The notes: generated by a model from the letters alone, not told the origin. Shown: positions 1-8,926, counted from the first letter of the stretch. The stretch: DNA of 64,000 nucleotides from Streptomyces exfoliatus (GCF_000725545.1 NZ_JNZP01000002.1:310001-374000), one strand, 5' to 3'. Numbers and translations are program-made.

Positions 1-163
1 ACCCGGCGGCGTACAGGGCCGTCACGGCCGCGATGCGCAGTGCGTAGTATCCGGGGCGCCGGGCCATGAGCCCGGCCTCCTGGATCTTCCGGGAGAGCCG
101 GGCGAAGTCGCTGCCCGCACTCGCCCGTACGGGAGGGGGTCGCACCGTCTGCGTGGAATTCAT
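1..163 (-). CDS. Fatty acid (acyl-CoA) desaturase, N-terminal part
   Basis: Only the first 54 codons are in the window; the gene runs off the left edge. The reading starts MNSTQTVRPPPVRASAG, then SDFARLSRKIQEAGL and RRPGYYALRIAAVTALYA. The SD-F/Y-ARLSR-I--AGLL-RRPGYY pattern followed by the start of a membrane helix is the usual N-terminus of actinobacterial membrane-bound desaturases (diiron, eight-histidine family), which introduce double bonds into acyl chains. The histidine boxes lie outside the window, so function rests on the N-terminus alone. The ATG at 161-163 is the only sensible start; the ribosome site is weak (GGAAAG far upstream). Confidence 0.65.
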   Translation of the reverse strand, partial: MNSTQTVRPPPVRASAGSDFARLSRKIQEAGLMARRPGYYALRIAAVTALYAAG

Positions 164-555
164 GATCAGAAGTCGCTTTCCGTAATCGTCAGGCGGCACG
201 ATATGACGCATGCCCTATCCGGACTTCACTTGGCATGTGGGTGAACTCCCAGTACTGCCCATACCCGGAGTCCCGGAATTGACGTACGCCTCGATCCGCC
301 TTTCCGCTCCCGCTCCCGCTCCCGGCGACCGGACGCCGGCCGGGCCGACACGGCCGTGCTCGGTCGACCGGGCTGGGTCCACCGCGGTCGGCCGAGCAGC
401 TGACCGGCACCCGGCTCCTGTCCGGGGGCTGTTGCCGTGCATGCTGGGAGTCACCGGGGGGGCGTGGTGCAATGTGATTCGTCCGGTGCCGCGTCGGCGC
501 GGATCTTCGCGTCCGGGACGGAGTCCCGGCCGGCAGCGAGCAGCAAGGGGTCGCT
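164..555. other. Gene-free stretch between desaturase and phosphatase
   Basis: This 392-bp divergent intergenic region must hold the promoters of both flanking genes. I see no convincing -35/-10 pair. Reading frames in it lack the third-position GC pattern of the neighbours. The only structure seen is a short GCTCCC hexamer repeated three times near 305-322. The right end carries an AAGGGG ribosome site for the phosphatase at about 544-549. Confidence 0.5.
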
Positions 556-1890
556 ATGACCGCAGGAGAGCTGGACGACGGGCAAGCCTCTCGTCCTCCC
601 GTGGGCGGACGTCAGCGGGGCGAGGCTATGACTTTGGCGGGGGCGTTGGAAGCGGCCGAGGCCGCGGCACCTGTGGAGTCGCTCGACGTGGTCGCGCGCA
701 TGCTCAGGGAGCGCCTCGGGGCCGCGTCGGTGTCGTTCCTGATCACTGACTTCTCCGGCAGTTCGGTCGTGCGGCTGGGCGCTGCGGGCAGCGTCGAGAC
801 TGGTGAGCCGGCCCAGCGCATTCCGCTGCGGGGCACCCTGTACGACGACGTGATCCGCAGCCAGCGGCCGAGGGTGGAGGACAGGGGCGGGAGAGAGCTG
901 GTGCGGGTCGTCGCCCCGGTGACCAACCGTGGGGATGCCGTCGGGCTCCTCGAACTGTTCCTGCCCGGGGCACCGAGCGCGCAGGTGATGCGGGAGATCG
1001 GCGAGACCGCGCACGCCCTGGCGTACATCGTCATCGCGAACCGGTCCCACACCGATGTGTACCAGTGGGGCCGGCGCACCAAGCCGCTGAGTCTGGCCGC
1101 GGAGATCCAGCACCGGCTGCTCCCGGCGTCGCTGGCGTGCGAGGCGGCACAGTTCGCGGTCGCCGGAGCTCTGGAACCCGCCGACCACGTGGGGGGCGAC
1201 ACCTTCGACTACGTGATCGACCGGGATACGGTCCAGCTCTCCGTGACCGACGCCATGGGGCACGACGTCGACGCCGCGCTGCTGGCCACCCTGGTGGTGG
1301 GCGCCCTACGTCGGGCGCGGCGGGCGGGTGCCGACCTCGCGGAACAGGCCCGCCAGGCCGACCGGGCCATGCGCGATCACGGCCGCATTGGCTACGTCAC
1401 CGGCCAGCTGCTGCGCATCAGCCTGATCGACGGCGAGACGGAGTTCGTCAACGCCGGGCATCCCTGGCCGCTGCGGATGCGCGACGGAGAAGTCCAGGAG
1501 ATCGTCCCGGAAGTCGATCTCCCCTTCGGCCTCAGAACCCAGACATCGCGGGCCAACACCTACCGCGTGCAGACGCTGGACCTCCGCCCGGGTGACCGAC
1601 TGATCATGCTGACCGACGGCATGCTCGAGCGCAGCGCCGAGAACCTCGACCTGTCGGACCTGATCATCCGCAGCCGCGCCCTGCACCCCCGCGAAACCGC
1701 CCGCACCCTCATCAAAGCGATCGTCGACGCCGGCCACGGCCACCTCGACGACGACGCGACCGTCATGTGCCTGGACTGGCACGGCGTCGCCAACTCCGAG
1801 CGCGACGCCGCCCACGGCGCCAATCTCACCGACGCCTCACAGCCGTCAAGCACAGGACCACCTGCTCCCGGACGGATGACTACAGCGTAG
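556..1890 (+). CDS. GAF-domain PP2C/SpoIIE-type serine/threonine phosphatase
   Basis: 444 aa, cytosolic, no membrane segment. Residues about 40-165 fit a GAF sensor domain. Residues about 185-405 carry the PP2C-SpoIIE metal-dependent phosphatase fold, with HVGGDTFDY, VTDAMGHDVDAAL, NAGHPWPL, LTDGMLER and DDDATVMCL matching the metal- and phosphate-binding motifs in order. Streptomyces have dozens of such RsbU-like phosphatases that dephosphorylate anti-anti-sigma factors. No anti-sigma or antagonist gene is adjacent here, so the partner is unknown. AAGGGG lies 5 nt before the ATG. It is transcribed alone, divergent from the desaturase. Confidence 0.9.
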   Translation: MTAGELDDGQASRPPVGGRQRGEAMTLAGALEAAEAAAPVESLDVVARMLRERLGAASVSFLITDFSGSSVVRLGAAGSVETGEPAQRIPLRGTLYDDVIRSQRPRVEDRGGRELVRVVAPVTNRGDAVGLLELFLPGAPSAQVMREIGETAHALAYIVIANRSHTDVYQWGRRTKPLSLAAEIQHRLLPASLACEAAQFAVAGALEPADHVGGDTFDYVIDRDTVQLSVTDAMGHDVDAALLATLVVGALRRARRAGADLAEQARQADRAMRDHGRIGYVTGQLLRISLIDGETEFVNAGHPWPLRMRDGEVQEIVPEVDLPFGLRTQTSRANTYRVQTLDLRPGDRLIMLTDGMLERSAENLDLSDLIIRSRALHPRETARTLIKAIVDAGHGHLDDDATVMCLDWHGVANSERDAAHGANLTDASQPSSTGPPAPGRMTTA

Positions 1891-2035
1891 GGGGAGGGGA
1901 CACGGCGGAGCTGCCCTCAGGCGCCCCGGTGGTACCGGTACCAGTGGTCGCCCGACGTCATGTGCGGCGACAGGTCGCGCGCACGCTGCCACATGAACAG
2001 CGGATCGCGAAGTCGTCCGCGCAGGCCGAGTGACC

Positions 2036-2647
2036 CTAGTCGGCAGTGGTTCCGGGGCCCCGGTAGGGGGTGTGAGCGAGGGTCTGGCCTGCCGCGACTT
2101 CTGCCTTGGCGAGGGTGAGCTGGAGCCAGGCGATGTACGCGGCGGTGTTGCTGTAGCCGAATTCGTGGGCCGAGAGCTGGATGGTGCGCGCCCACGCCTG
2201 GTCGACCTCGGGGACCGGCTCCAGCGCGAAGGTGGTGAAGTCCATCCAGCCGGGTTCGTGGAGTTGGGCGATTCGGTAGTCGAGTTCGGTGCGGAGGATC
2301 TGGACGGTGACTTCGGGGCCGAGCTGTCCGGCGAAGAGGAACCGGAGTCTGAAGTCGGGGTCCATGGGGCGTGGAGAGGGTTCGTACGGAGAACGGGCCC
2401 ACGCCAGGAGTTCGTCGCGGCCCGCGTCGGTGAGCCGGTAGACCTTGGCGTCGGGTTTGCCGTCTCGGGGATCGACCGCGAACTCCGCCCAGCCATTGGC
2501 GACGAGGCGGGGCAGGACCCGGTAGATCTGGGGCAGCTGCACGCCGTAGCCGATGTACTTGCCCGGGCCGTCCATCCATTTGCGCATGTCGTAGCCCGAG
2601 AGCGGGCGCAGGGCCAGCAGGCCGAGAATGACGTGTTCCAGACGCAT
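2036..2647 (-). CDS. PadR-family transcriptional regulator (sulfatase locus)
   Basis: 203 aa. The N-terminal winged helix (MRLEHVILGLLALRPLSGYD, then YGVQLPQIYRVLPRLVANGW) is typical of PadR, followed by a C-terminal Vir-like helical dimerisation domain, so this is a subfamily-1 type length. Its ATG sits 37 nt after the stop of the FGE gene on the same strand, with GAGG 7 nt upstream, so the two probably form one transcript. Because it lies beside the divergent sulfatase genes, I infer it represses that island in response to a small aromatic or sulfated ligand. The ligand is not deducible from sequence. Confidence 0.88.
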   Translation of the reverse strand: MRLEHVILGLLALRPLSGYDMRKWMDGPGKYIGYGVQLPQIYRVLPRLVANGWAEFAVDPRDGKPDAKVYRLTDAGRDELLAWARSPYEPSPRPMDPDFRLRFLFAGQLGPEVTVQILRTELDYRIAQLHEPGWMDFTTFALEPVPEVDQAWARTIQLSAHEFGYSNTAAYIAWLQLTLAKAEVAAGQTLAHTPYRGPGTTAD

Positions 2648-2684
2648 GGCGGGTCCTCACAGAGCGGGGTTGGTACGGATTGTT

Positions 2685-3716
2685 TCAGGGGCCGGCCGGG
2701 GGGCGGCACCGTAGTCCATCCGCCGGGTCGAGCCGCTTGCCCTCGGTGAGGTCGCGGGCGATCCGGAAGCCGCAGTTGCCGGCCGAGGAATCGGGGGTGT
2801 TGGCGGAGCGGGCGGCGAGCCGGTAGCGGTTGCAGTAGCTGTCGTGGCAGAGGTAGGAGCCTCCGCGGGTGACGCGGGCGGTTCCGGTGCGCGGGCCGAG
2901 CGGGTTGTTCCGGGGCGAGCGGCGGTAGTACGCCGGGGAGAACCAGTCGGCGCACCATTCCCAGACGTTGCCGGAGGTCTCGTACAGGCCGTGGTCGTTG
3001 GGCGGGTAGGAGCGTACGGGCGCGGTGGTGAGATGGCCGTCGCTCAGGGTGTTGTGGGTGGGGAAGGTGCCGTGCCAGACGTTGCACCGGTCCTCGCCGT
3101 CGGGGGTGAGGGTGTCGCCCCAGGGGTAGCGGCGACCGGGGTGCCCGCCCCTGGCCGCGTACTCCCATTCGGCCTCGGTGGGCAGGCGGGCGCCGGCCCA
3201 GTGGCAGTAGGCGACGGCATCGTCCCAGGACACGTGCACGACAGGGTGGTCCGGAACCTCCTCCCAGTGGGAGAGGGAGCCGGCGGGGTGTGCCCAGTCG
3301 GCGCCGGCGACGTCGAGCCACCAGGGGGTACGGGGAGCTTGCCCTCTGACGTCCCGGGCGCGGGCGCGCAGGGCGAGGTGGAAGACGGCGGACGAGCCGT
3401 AGCGCTCGGCGTCCGTGCGGTGGCCGGTCGCGGCGGCGAAGGCGGCGAACTGGGCGTTGGTGACGGTGGTGGTGGCGATGGCGAAGGGGGCCAGTTCCAC
3501 CCGGTGCACCGGCTGCTCTCCGTCCGACGGGTATCCCTCACCGAATCGGTCCCCCATCAGGAATTCGCCGCCGGGGAGGTCCACGAACTCGGGTTCGTCC
3601 CGCCCCTCCGGCCGCCCATCCGGCGACGCGGCGAGCGGGGCCGGTACGGACGGCACCGGCAGCAGCGTCGTGTTCTCGCGAGCGGCCGTGCGGCCCGGGG
3701 TGCAACAGCTGTCCAC
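2685..3716 (-). CDS. Formylglycine-generating enzyme (sulfatase-activating)
   Basis: About 343 aa, SUMF1/FGE family. It oxidises the cysteine of C-x-P-S/A-R in sulfatases to C-alpha-formylglycine using O2 and copper. The catalytic pair is present in RGGSYLCHDSYCNRYR (Cys290 and Cys295 in this numbering, equal to human Cys336/Cys341). Other family blocks are also seen: PGGEFLMGD, RLPTEAEWEYAARGG, YPWGD, DHGLYETSGNVWEW and GNCGFRIA. I chose the GTG at 3714-3716: GAGGAG lies 9 nt upstream, and VDSCCTPGR resembles the usual actinobacterial N-terminus. An ATG at 3789-3791 in frame is the alternative. It is divergent from two sulfatases, its likely substrates. Confidence 0.93.
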   Translation of the reverse strand: MDSCCTPGRTAARENTTLLPVPSVPAPLAASPDGRPEGRDEPEFVDLPGGEFLMGDRFGEGYPSDGEQPVHRVELAPFAIATTTVTNAQFAAFAAATGHRTDAERYGSSAVFHLALRARARDVRGQAPRTPWWLDVAGADWAHPAGSLSHWEEVPDHPVVHVSWDDAVAYCHWAGARLPTEAEWEYAARGGHPGRRYPWGDTLTPDGEDRCNVWHGTFPTHNTLSDGHLTTAPVRSYPPNDHGLYETSGNVWEWCADWFSPAYYRRSPRNNPLGPRTGTARVTRGGSYLCHDSYCNRYRLAARSANTPDSSAGNCGFRIARDLTEGKRLDPADGLRCRPPAGP

Positions 3717-3998
3717 GGCGGACTTCTCCTCGCTCCTCGGTTGTGACTCCAAGACGGCTTCATATGTACGCCAGAACTCTTGGACCGGCAATCATCGAGC
3801 GTCGCCACCCTCGTCCTCACGGGACACGATCAGTGCAGTAATGCAGGAGTGTTGCGAATCCGAGAACTGATGCGCAACCTCTTGACACCGTCGGCAACAG
3901 CCCTGAAACCTGAGGCGCATAGCTGCTGACGCACATATGCCCTGAGCGCTCATCGAATGCCGCCCGCCTGCGGCCCCGTCTGTCCCCCGGAGTTCCCC
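3717..3998. promoter_or_regulatory. Divergent control region of the sulfatase island
   Basis: The region between FGE and the first sulfatase. A consensus -35 TTGACA is at 3882-3887 on the sulfatase strand; the -10 is not clear. Just upstream, GTTGCG (3851-3856) and CGCAAC (3873-3878) form a 6-bp inverted repeat with a 16-bp centre ending 3 bp before the -35, a sensible position for an operator. The nearby PadR protein is the obvious candidate ligand-responsive repressor, but this is inference. It is less GC-rich than the flanking genes. Confidence 0.4.
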
Positions 3999-5606
3999 TT
4001 GCGCATCATCTATGTGGACGTCGACACCCTGCGGGCCGACCACACCACGCCGTACGGCTACCACCGGCCCACCACGCCCCACCTCCAGGAGCTCGCCGAC
4101 AAGTCGGTGGTCTTCGACCGCTACTACTGCTCCGACTCGCCCTGTCTGCCGTCCCGGACCGCCCTGACCAGCGGACAGTTCGGGATCACGAACGGCGTGA
4201 TCGGCCACTACGGCGCCGACGCCCAGTTCCGGCTCGACTCCGGCCACGGCCCCGAGCCCGACCGGCCGCTCCTCGGCCAACGCCTCCAGCTCGACGGTTA
4301 CTACACCGCGGCCGTCTCCGTCTTCGCCGAACGTCACCGCGCGTACTGGTTCCACGGCAACTTCCGCGAGTCCGTCCGCGCCACCGGCAACTGGGGCGAC
4401 GAGGACGCCGCCGACGTCAACCGCGCCGCCCTCGACTGGATCCGCAGGCACGCCGAGGACGACGACTGGTACCTCCACCTCACCTACTGGGACCCGCACA
4501 CCGACTACACCCAGCCCGCCGAGTGGACCGAACGCATGGCGGCCTCCGCCCCCGTACAGTCCTGGCCCGACGAGCAGACGATCCAGGAGCACGCCGAGAT
4601 CTACGGCCCCCGCAGCGCCCTGGACCTGCACTACTCGCTCACCGGAGGCGGCGGCACCTCGCCCGTGCCGCACAACATGCCCGACGCGATCCGTTCCCGC
4701 GCCGACTTCGAGCACCTGATCAACGGCTTCGACGGGGCCATCGCCTACTGGGACCACCACTTCGGCCGACTCCTGGCCACGCTGGAGGAGCTGGGCATCG
4801 CGGACGAGACGGCGATCGTCGTCAGCGCCGACCACGGCGAGGCGTTCGGCGAGCACGGCATGTACGCGGAACACGGGCTGGCCACGGAGTCCGTCCAGCG
4901 GATCCCCCTCGTCGTGTACTGGCCAGGGGTCACCGACAGCCTTCCGGCCGAGGCCCGGCGCAACGACGATCTCCTGTACAACATCGACCTGGCGCCCACC
5001 CTGTGCGACCTGCTCGGCCTCGACGCGCCCGAGGGCTGGCAGGGCGCCTCCTTCGCGGGCGCGGTACGCGGCGAGGAGACCGGCTCCCGCCCGTACCTGG
5101 TCCTCGGCCACGGCGCGCACACCTACCAGCGGGCCGTCCGTACGCGCGACCACCTCTACATCCGCACCTATCACCCCGGCTGCTTCAGGACGGCCTGGGA
5201 GCAGCTGTACGACGTCACCGACGATCCGTACCTGACGCGTGACCTCCTGGACGAGGAGCCCGCTCTCGCCGGGACGATGCGCTCCCACCTGGCCGAGTGG
5301 TGGCACGAGCACGCCGGCCGCCCCGGCTGTCTGCCCGACCCGATGCTGAGCAATCTCCAGGCCGGCCCCGTCTACTACGCCGACCCCACCCGGTATGCCA
5401 GGCATCTGCGCGACACCGGCCGGTCCCACCTGGCCGAGGACCTGGAACGGCGTCTGGCCGTACCCCGCGCCTCGGTGCCGGTCCCCTGGCACGCCCCGGC
5501 ACCACCGCGTTCCGCGGAGCTCTTCGGGCGGTGGATGGAGATCTTCCAGGAACGCGCCACGAAGAAGGCGACCGCAGAGACGACGGATGGGAAGTCCGTG
5601 CGATGA
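3999..5606 (+). CDS. Type I sulfatase with C-L-P-S-R motif
   Basis: 535 aa, alkaline-phosphatase-superfamily sulfatase hydrolysing sulfate esters. The N-terminal metal motif is VDVDTLRADH. The formylglycine site is SPCLPSRTALTSGQ, with Cys49 the modified residue. The second metal and catalytic block is VSADHGEAFGEHGMY. There is no signal peptide, so it should act in the cytosol. I chose the TTG at 3999-4001 because GGAG lies 6 nt upstream and the protein then begins directly at the first beta strand, like its neighbour; an in-frame ATG at 3957 is less likely. It overlaps the next sulfatase by ATGA. Substrate unknown. Confidence 0.92.
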   Translation: MRIIYVDVDTLRADHTTPYGYHRPTTPHLQELADKSVVFDRYYCSDSPCLPSRTALTSGQFGITNGVIGHYGADAQFRLDSGHGPEPDRPLLGQRLQLDGYYTAAVSVFAERHRAYWFHGNFRESVRATGNWGDEDAADVNRAALDWIRRHAEDDDWYLHLTYWDPHTDYTQPAEWTERMAASAPVQSWPDEQTIQEHAEIYGPRSALDLHYSLTGGGGTSPVPHNMPDAIRSRADFEHLINGFDGAIAYWDHHFGRLLATLEELGIADETAIVVSADHGEAFGEHGMYAEHGLATESVQRIPLVVYWPGVTDSLPAEARRNDDLLYNIDLAPTLCDLLGLDAPEGWQGASFAGAVRGEETGSRPYLVLGHGAHTYQRAVRTRDHLYIRTYHPGCFRTAWEQLYDVTDDPYLTRDLLDEEPALAGTMRSHLAEWWHEHAGRPGCLPDPMLSNLQAGPVYYADPTRYARHLRDTGRSHLAEDLERRLAVPRASVPVPWHAPAPPRSAELFGRWMEIFQERATKKATAETTDGKSVR

Positions 5607-7369
5607 GGGCGATCATGGTGATGTTCGACAGTCTCAACCGGCGCATGCTGCCGCCGTACGGAGGGGACTGGGCGCACGCCCCGAACTTCGCGCGCCTCGC
5701 CGAGCGCACGGTGACCTTCGACAAGGCGTACGCGGGGTCGATGCCGTGCATGCCGGCCCGCCGCGAACTGCACACGGGACGCTACAACTTCCTGCACCGC
5801 AGCTGGGGACCGCTGGAGCCCTTCGACGACTCGATGCCCGAACTGCTCAAGCAGAACGGCGTGTACGCCCATCTGGCCAGCGACCACCCGCACTACTGGG
5901 AGGACGGCGGCGCCACCTACCACGGCCGCTACAACTCCTGGGAGTTCTTCCGCGGGCAGGAAGGAGATCCGTGGAAGGGGCAGGTGGCCGATCCGGAGAT
6001 GCCCGAGGACCTGAAGCGGATGCGCTCGGCCGCGTACCGGCAGGACTGGGTGAACCGGCCGCACATGGCGACCGAGGACCGGCATCCGCAGACCCTCACC
6101 TTCGACGCCGGCCTGGAGTTCCTCCGCACCAACAAGGACGCGGACCGCTGGTTCGTGCAGATCGAGACCTTCGACCCGCACGAGCCGTTCTTCTCCCACC
6201 AGCGCTACAAGGACCTCTACCCGCACGCGTACGACGGACCGCACTTCGACTGGCCCGACTACAAGCAGGTGGTGGAGACGGACGAGCAGGTCGCGCACGC
6301 CGGTTACGAGTACGCCGCACTGCTCTCCATGTGCGACCACTCCCTGGGCCGGGTCCTCGACGCCATGGACGAGTACGGGCTGTGGGACGACACGCTCCTG
6401 ATCGTCAACACCGACCACGGTCTGCTGCTCGGCGAGAAGGGCTGGTGGGGCAAGGGCGTCCAGCCCTGGTACAACGAGCTGGTCCATCTGCCTCTCTTCG
6501 TCTGGGACCCGCGCTCCGGCGGCGCGGGCGAGCGGCGCGACACCCTCGTGCAGACCATCGACCTCGCCCCCACGCTCCTGGAGTACTTCGGCGTCCAGCG
6601 CCCGGCCGACATGCAGGGCGCACCGCTGCCCCTCTCCGCCGCGGACGACCCCGTACGCGAGGCCGGCCTCTTCGGCATCCACGGCGGTCACGTGAACATC
6701 ACCGACGGCCGGTACGTCTACATGCGCGCGCCCGCCTCCCCAGGCAACAGCCCCCTGCACGAGCACACGTTGATGCCGACGCGCATGCGCGGCCGCTTCA
6801 CCCCCGCCGAACTCGCCGACGTGGAGCTGGCCGAGCCGTTCGGCTTCACCAAAGGCGTCCGCACGCTTCGGATGCCGGGCCGCACCTTCGTCAATCCGTA
6901 CCACCACGGCAGCCTGCTCTTCGACCTGGAGAACGATCCCGAGCAGCTGGACCCGCTCGTCGACGACGAGGTGGAACTGCGGCTCGCGACGCTGCTGGTG
7001 GATCTGATGCGGGACACGGAGGCTCCGCCCAGTCAGTACGAACGTCTCGGCCTGCCCGCCGAGGGCCCGGTGACCGACGCGCACCTCCTCGTACGGGCCC
7101 AGCGCGACCAGGCCCAGCGGGCCGCGGTGCCGTTGCCGCGCGCCGAGGACTACCCGGAGGGGCGGCTGTCCCTGCGGACGCCGGTCGCGACGCTGATCGG
7201 CGATCCGGTGGCGCTGGAGGTGCTCAAGCGGCACCTGCCGGGGATCGCCGACTCGGAACTCCTGCAGTTCCTGGGGCCGACCCCGCTCCTCGACATCGCC
7301 GCGATGTCGGGCGGAATGATCCCGCCCCACCGGCTGCGCCTGGTCGCCGAGGAACTCGCGAAACTCTGA
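5603..7369 (+). CDS. Type I sulfatase with C-M-P-A-R motif
   Basis: 588 aa, second sulfatase, translationally coupled to the first by an ATGA overlap (5603-5606). The N-terminus MRAIMVMFDSLNRRMLPP has the first metal aspartate, and Cys49 sits in SMPCMPARRELHTGR. The core C-x-P-x-R recognised by FGE is intact, but the serine is alanine. NTDHGLLLGEKGWWGKG is the second metal block. There is no signal peptide. A C-terminal extension of about 60 residues follows the usual fold. Low similarity to its neighbour outside the motifs suggests a different substrate rather than a recent duplicate. Confidence 0.9.
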   Translation: MRAIMVMFDSLNRRMLPPYGGDWAHAPNFARLAERTVTFDKAYAGSMPCMPARRELHTGRYNFLHRSWGPLEPFDDSMPELLKQNGVYAHLASDHPHYWEDGGATYHGRYNSWEFFRGQEGDPWKGQVADPEMPEDLKRMRSAAYRQDWVNRPHMATEDRHPQTLTFDAGLEFLRTNKDADRWFVQIETFDPHEPFFSHQRYKDLYPHAYDGPHFDWPDYKQVVETDEQVAHAGYEYAALLSMCDHSLGRVLDAMDEYGLWDDTLLIVNTDHGLLLGEKGWWGKGVQPWYNELVHLPLFVWDPRSGGAGERRDTLVQTIDLAPTLLEYFGVQRPADMQGAPLPLSAADDPVREAGLFGIHGGHVNITDGRYVYMRAPASPGNSPLHEHTLMPTRMRGRFTPAELADVELAEPFGFTKGVRTLRMPGRTFVNPYHHGSLLFDLENDPEQLDPLVDDEVELRLATLLVDLMRDTEAPPSQYERLGLPAEGPVTDAHLLVRAQRDQAQRAAVPLPRAEDYPEGRLSLRTPVATLIGDPVALEVLKRHLPGIADSELLQFLGPTPLLDIAAMSGGMIPPHRLRLVAEELAKL

Positions 7370-7396
7370 GAGCCGGTCGTCGGACCACAGATGAAC

Positions 7397-7428
7397 GCCG
7401 GTGACGGGGCGGCTACCCCGTCACCGGC
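7397..7428 (+). terminator. Hairpin between sulfatase and MFS gene
   Basis: Perfect 13-bp inverted repeat, GCCGGTGACGGGG and CCCCGTCACCGGC with a 6-nt loop, 27 nt after the second sulfatase stop. No T-run follows, as is usual in high-GC actinomycetes. It lies upstream of the MFS gene on the same strand, so it either ends the sulfatase transcript or attenuates read-through. Confidence 0.7.
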
Positions 7429-7484
7429 CCGCCTTTCCTCCCCCGCCCATCCAGCGAAGAACGAGACGAAGAAGAGGTGGCGTC

Positions 7485-8831
7485 TTGCCCGATCTTACCG
7501 AGGCACCCGTCGGCACGACGAAGGAGAGAAGGGCCGTCCCCGTGAAGGGCCGCTGGCGCCAGCTTTCCCTGCTCGGCGGCACCATGCTCGTCGAGAACAC
7601 CGAGGCGAGTCTGATCAGCGGGCTGTTCCCGGTGATCCGCCACTCGCTCGGAGTCTCGCTCGGCGCGCTCGGCGTCCTGACCGCCGCGGGCCGGATCGTC
7701 GGCGTGTTCGCCGGCCCGTTCTGGGTGTGGGTCGCCCAGCGCTGGTCCCGCAAGGGCGTCCTCGTCCTGGCCACCGGGTTCTGGGGAGTGTGGGGCATAG
7801 CCGCCGGCTTCGCCCAGAACTTCACCCAGCTCCTGATCCTGATCACCATCCTCGCCGCCGGGTACGCGGCCTCCGGACCTCTCACCACGGAAATCCTGGG
7901 GGACCTCTTCGACAGCGAGTCCCGAGGACGCGCCGTCGGCATGCTGTACGGCGTCATCAACCTCGCCGCCTCCCTCTTCGCCACCCTCAAGGGACAGCTC
8001 GCCGCGTTCGACGACGGCTGGCGCTGGGGCCTGTGGGGCATCGGCGCCGTCAACGTCCTGTGCGGTGTCGCCCTGTTGATCTGGATGCGCGACCCGGGCA
8101 GAGGCGCGTCCGAGCACCAGCTCGCCGGCCTCGACCGACGGACCCGCGAGGCCCACACCAAGGTCACCGCGAAGCAGGTGACCGTGCTCTTCCGGATCCC
8201 GAGCCTGGTGGTCCTGCTCGTCTCCCGACTCCTGTCGGGGCAACTTCTCGCCGCGATGTTCGGTGTGATCTTCCTCGTGGACGTCTACGGATTCAGCACC
8301 CAGGCCGCCTCCGTCGTCCTCTTCCCCATGGGCATCGGCTTCTTCACCGGCACCGTGCTCGGCGGCTTCCTCGCCGACTGGGCGGTCCGCCGCAACCCGC
8401 GCCACGGCCTCGTGGTCATTCTCCAGACCGCTCAGTTCGCCTTCGCGACCGTGGCCTTCTTCGGTACCCAGCTCGACTGGGGCGGGATCGGCGTGTTCGC
8501 TGTCTTCTTCGCCCTCATGGGCCTCGTCCAGGGCGTCAACCCGGTGGTCAACCGGCCCATGATCATGGCCGTGACGCTTCCCGAACTCCGCGGCGCGGCC
8601 TTCGCCATCTACCTCAGCGTCTTCGAGGCCGTCGCCATCGCCGCGTTCAGCCTCGGGGCCGGCTTCCTCGGCGACGCCTTCGGACTGCGCGCGGTGTTCC
8701 TGTGGGTTCTCGTCGGACTCGTGCTCGTCAACGGCGCCTTCCTCACCTTGCTCTACCGCACCTACGCCACCGATGTGGCCCGCGTCCAGCAGGTACTCGA
8801 GAGCCGACGGCAGGCAGCTCTCGCCGAATAG
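7485..8831 (+). CDS. Major facilitator superfamily transporter (sulfatase island)
   Basis: About 448 aa with 12 predicted membrane helices. The cytoplasmic N-tail is followed by LLGGTMLVENTEASLISGLF, then the family-typical loop after helix 2 (WVAQRWSRKGVLV) and SESRGRAVGMLYG. I chose TTG at 7485-7487, with GAGG 7 nt upstream; frames beginning earlier would start inside the terminator hairpin. Its position after two sulfatases suggests uptake of a sulfated substrate or export of the desulfated product, which is inference only. The subfamily is not recognisable beyond MFS. Confidence 0.87.
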   Translation: MPDLTEAPVGTTKERRAVPVKGRWRQLSLLGGTMLVENTEASLISGLFPVIRHSLGVSLGALGVLTAAGRIVGVFAGPFWVWVAQRWSRKGVLVLATGFWGVWGIAAGFAQNFTQLLILITILAAGYAASGPLTTEILGDLFDSESRGRAVGMLYGVINLAASLFATLKGQLAAFDDGWRWGLWGIGAVNVLCGVALLIWMRDPGRGASEHQLAGLDRRTREAHTKVTAKQVTVLFRIPSLVVLLVSRLLSGQLLAAMFGVIFLVDVYGFSTQAASVVLFPMGIGFFTGTVLGGFLADWAVRRNPRHGLVVILQTAQFAFATVAFFGTQLDWGGIGVFAVFFALMGLVQGVNPVVNRPMIMAVTLPELRGAAFAIYLSVFEAVAIAAFSLGAGFLGDAFGLRAVFLWVLVGLVLVNGAFLTLLYRTYATDVARVQQVLESRRQAALAE

Positions 8832-8841
8832 CCCAGGTCAG

Positions 8842-8861
8842 AGCGGACGCTCCCGTCCGCT
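8842..8861 (+). terminator. Short hairpin after the MFS gene
   Basis: AGCGGACG and CGTCCGCT form an 8-bp stem with a 4-nt loop, 10 nt after the MFS stop. A following direct repeat of CGCTTCCGGAG (two copies, 8860-8886) may extend the structure. Plausible as a weak terminator. Confidence 0.45.
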
Positions 8862-8926
8862 TCCGGAGCGGGAGCCGCTTCCGGAGATGACCGGAGTGGG
8901 AGCCGCGACACGTCCGACGGCCGCGC

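Noticed and set aside
3792..5492. 566-codon antisense frame over the first sulfatase
   Set aside because: Val/Gly repeat-like composition and complete overlap with a clear sulfatase.
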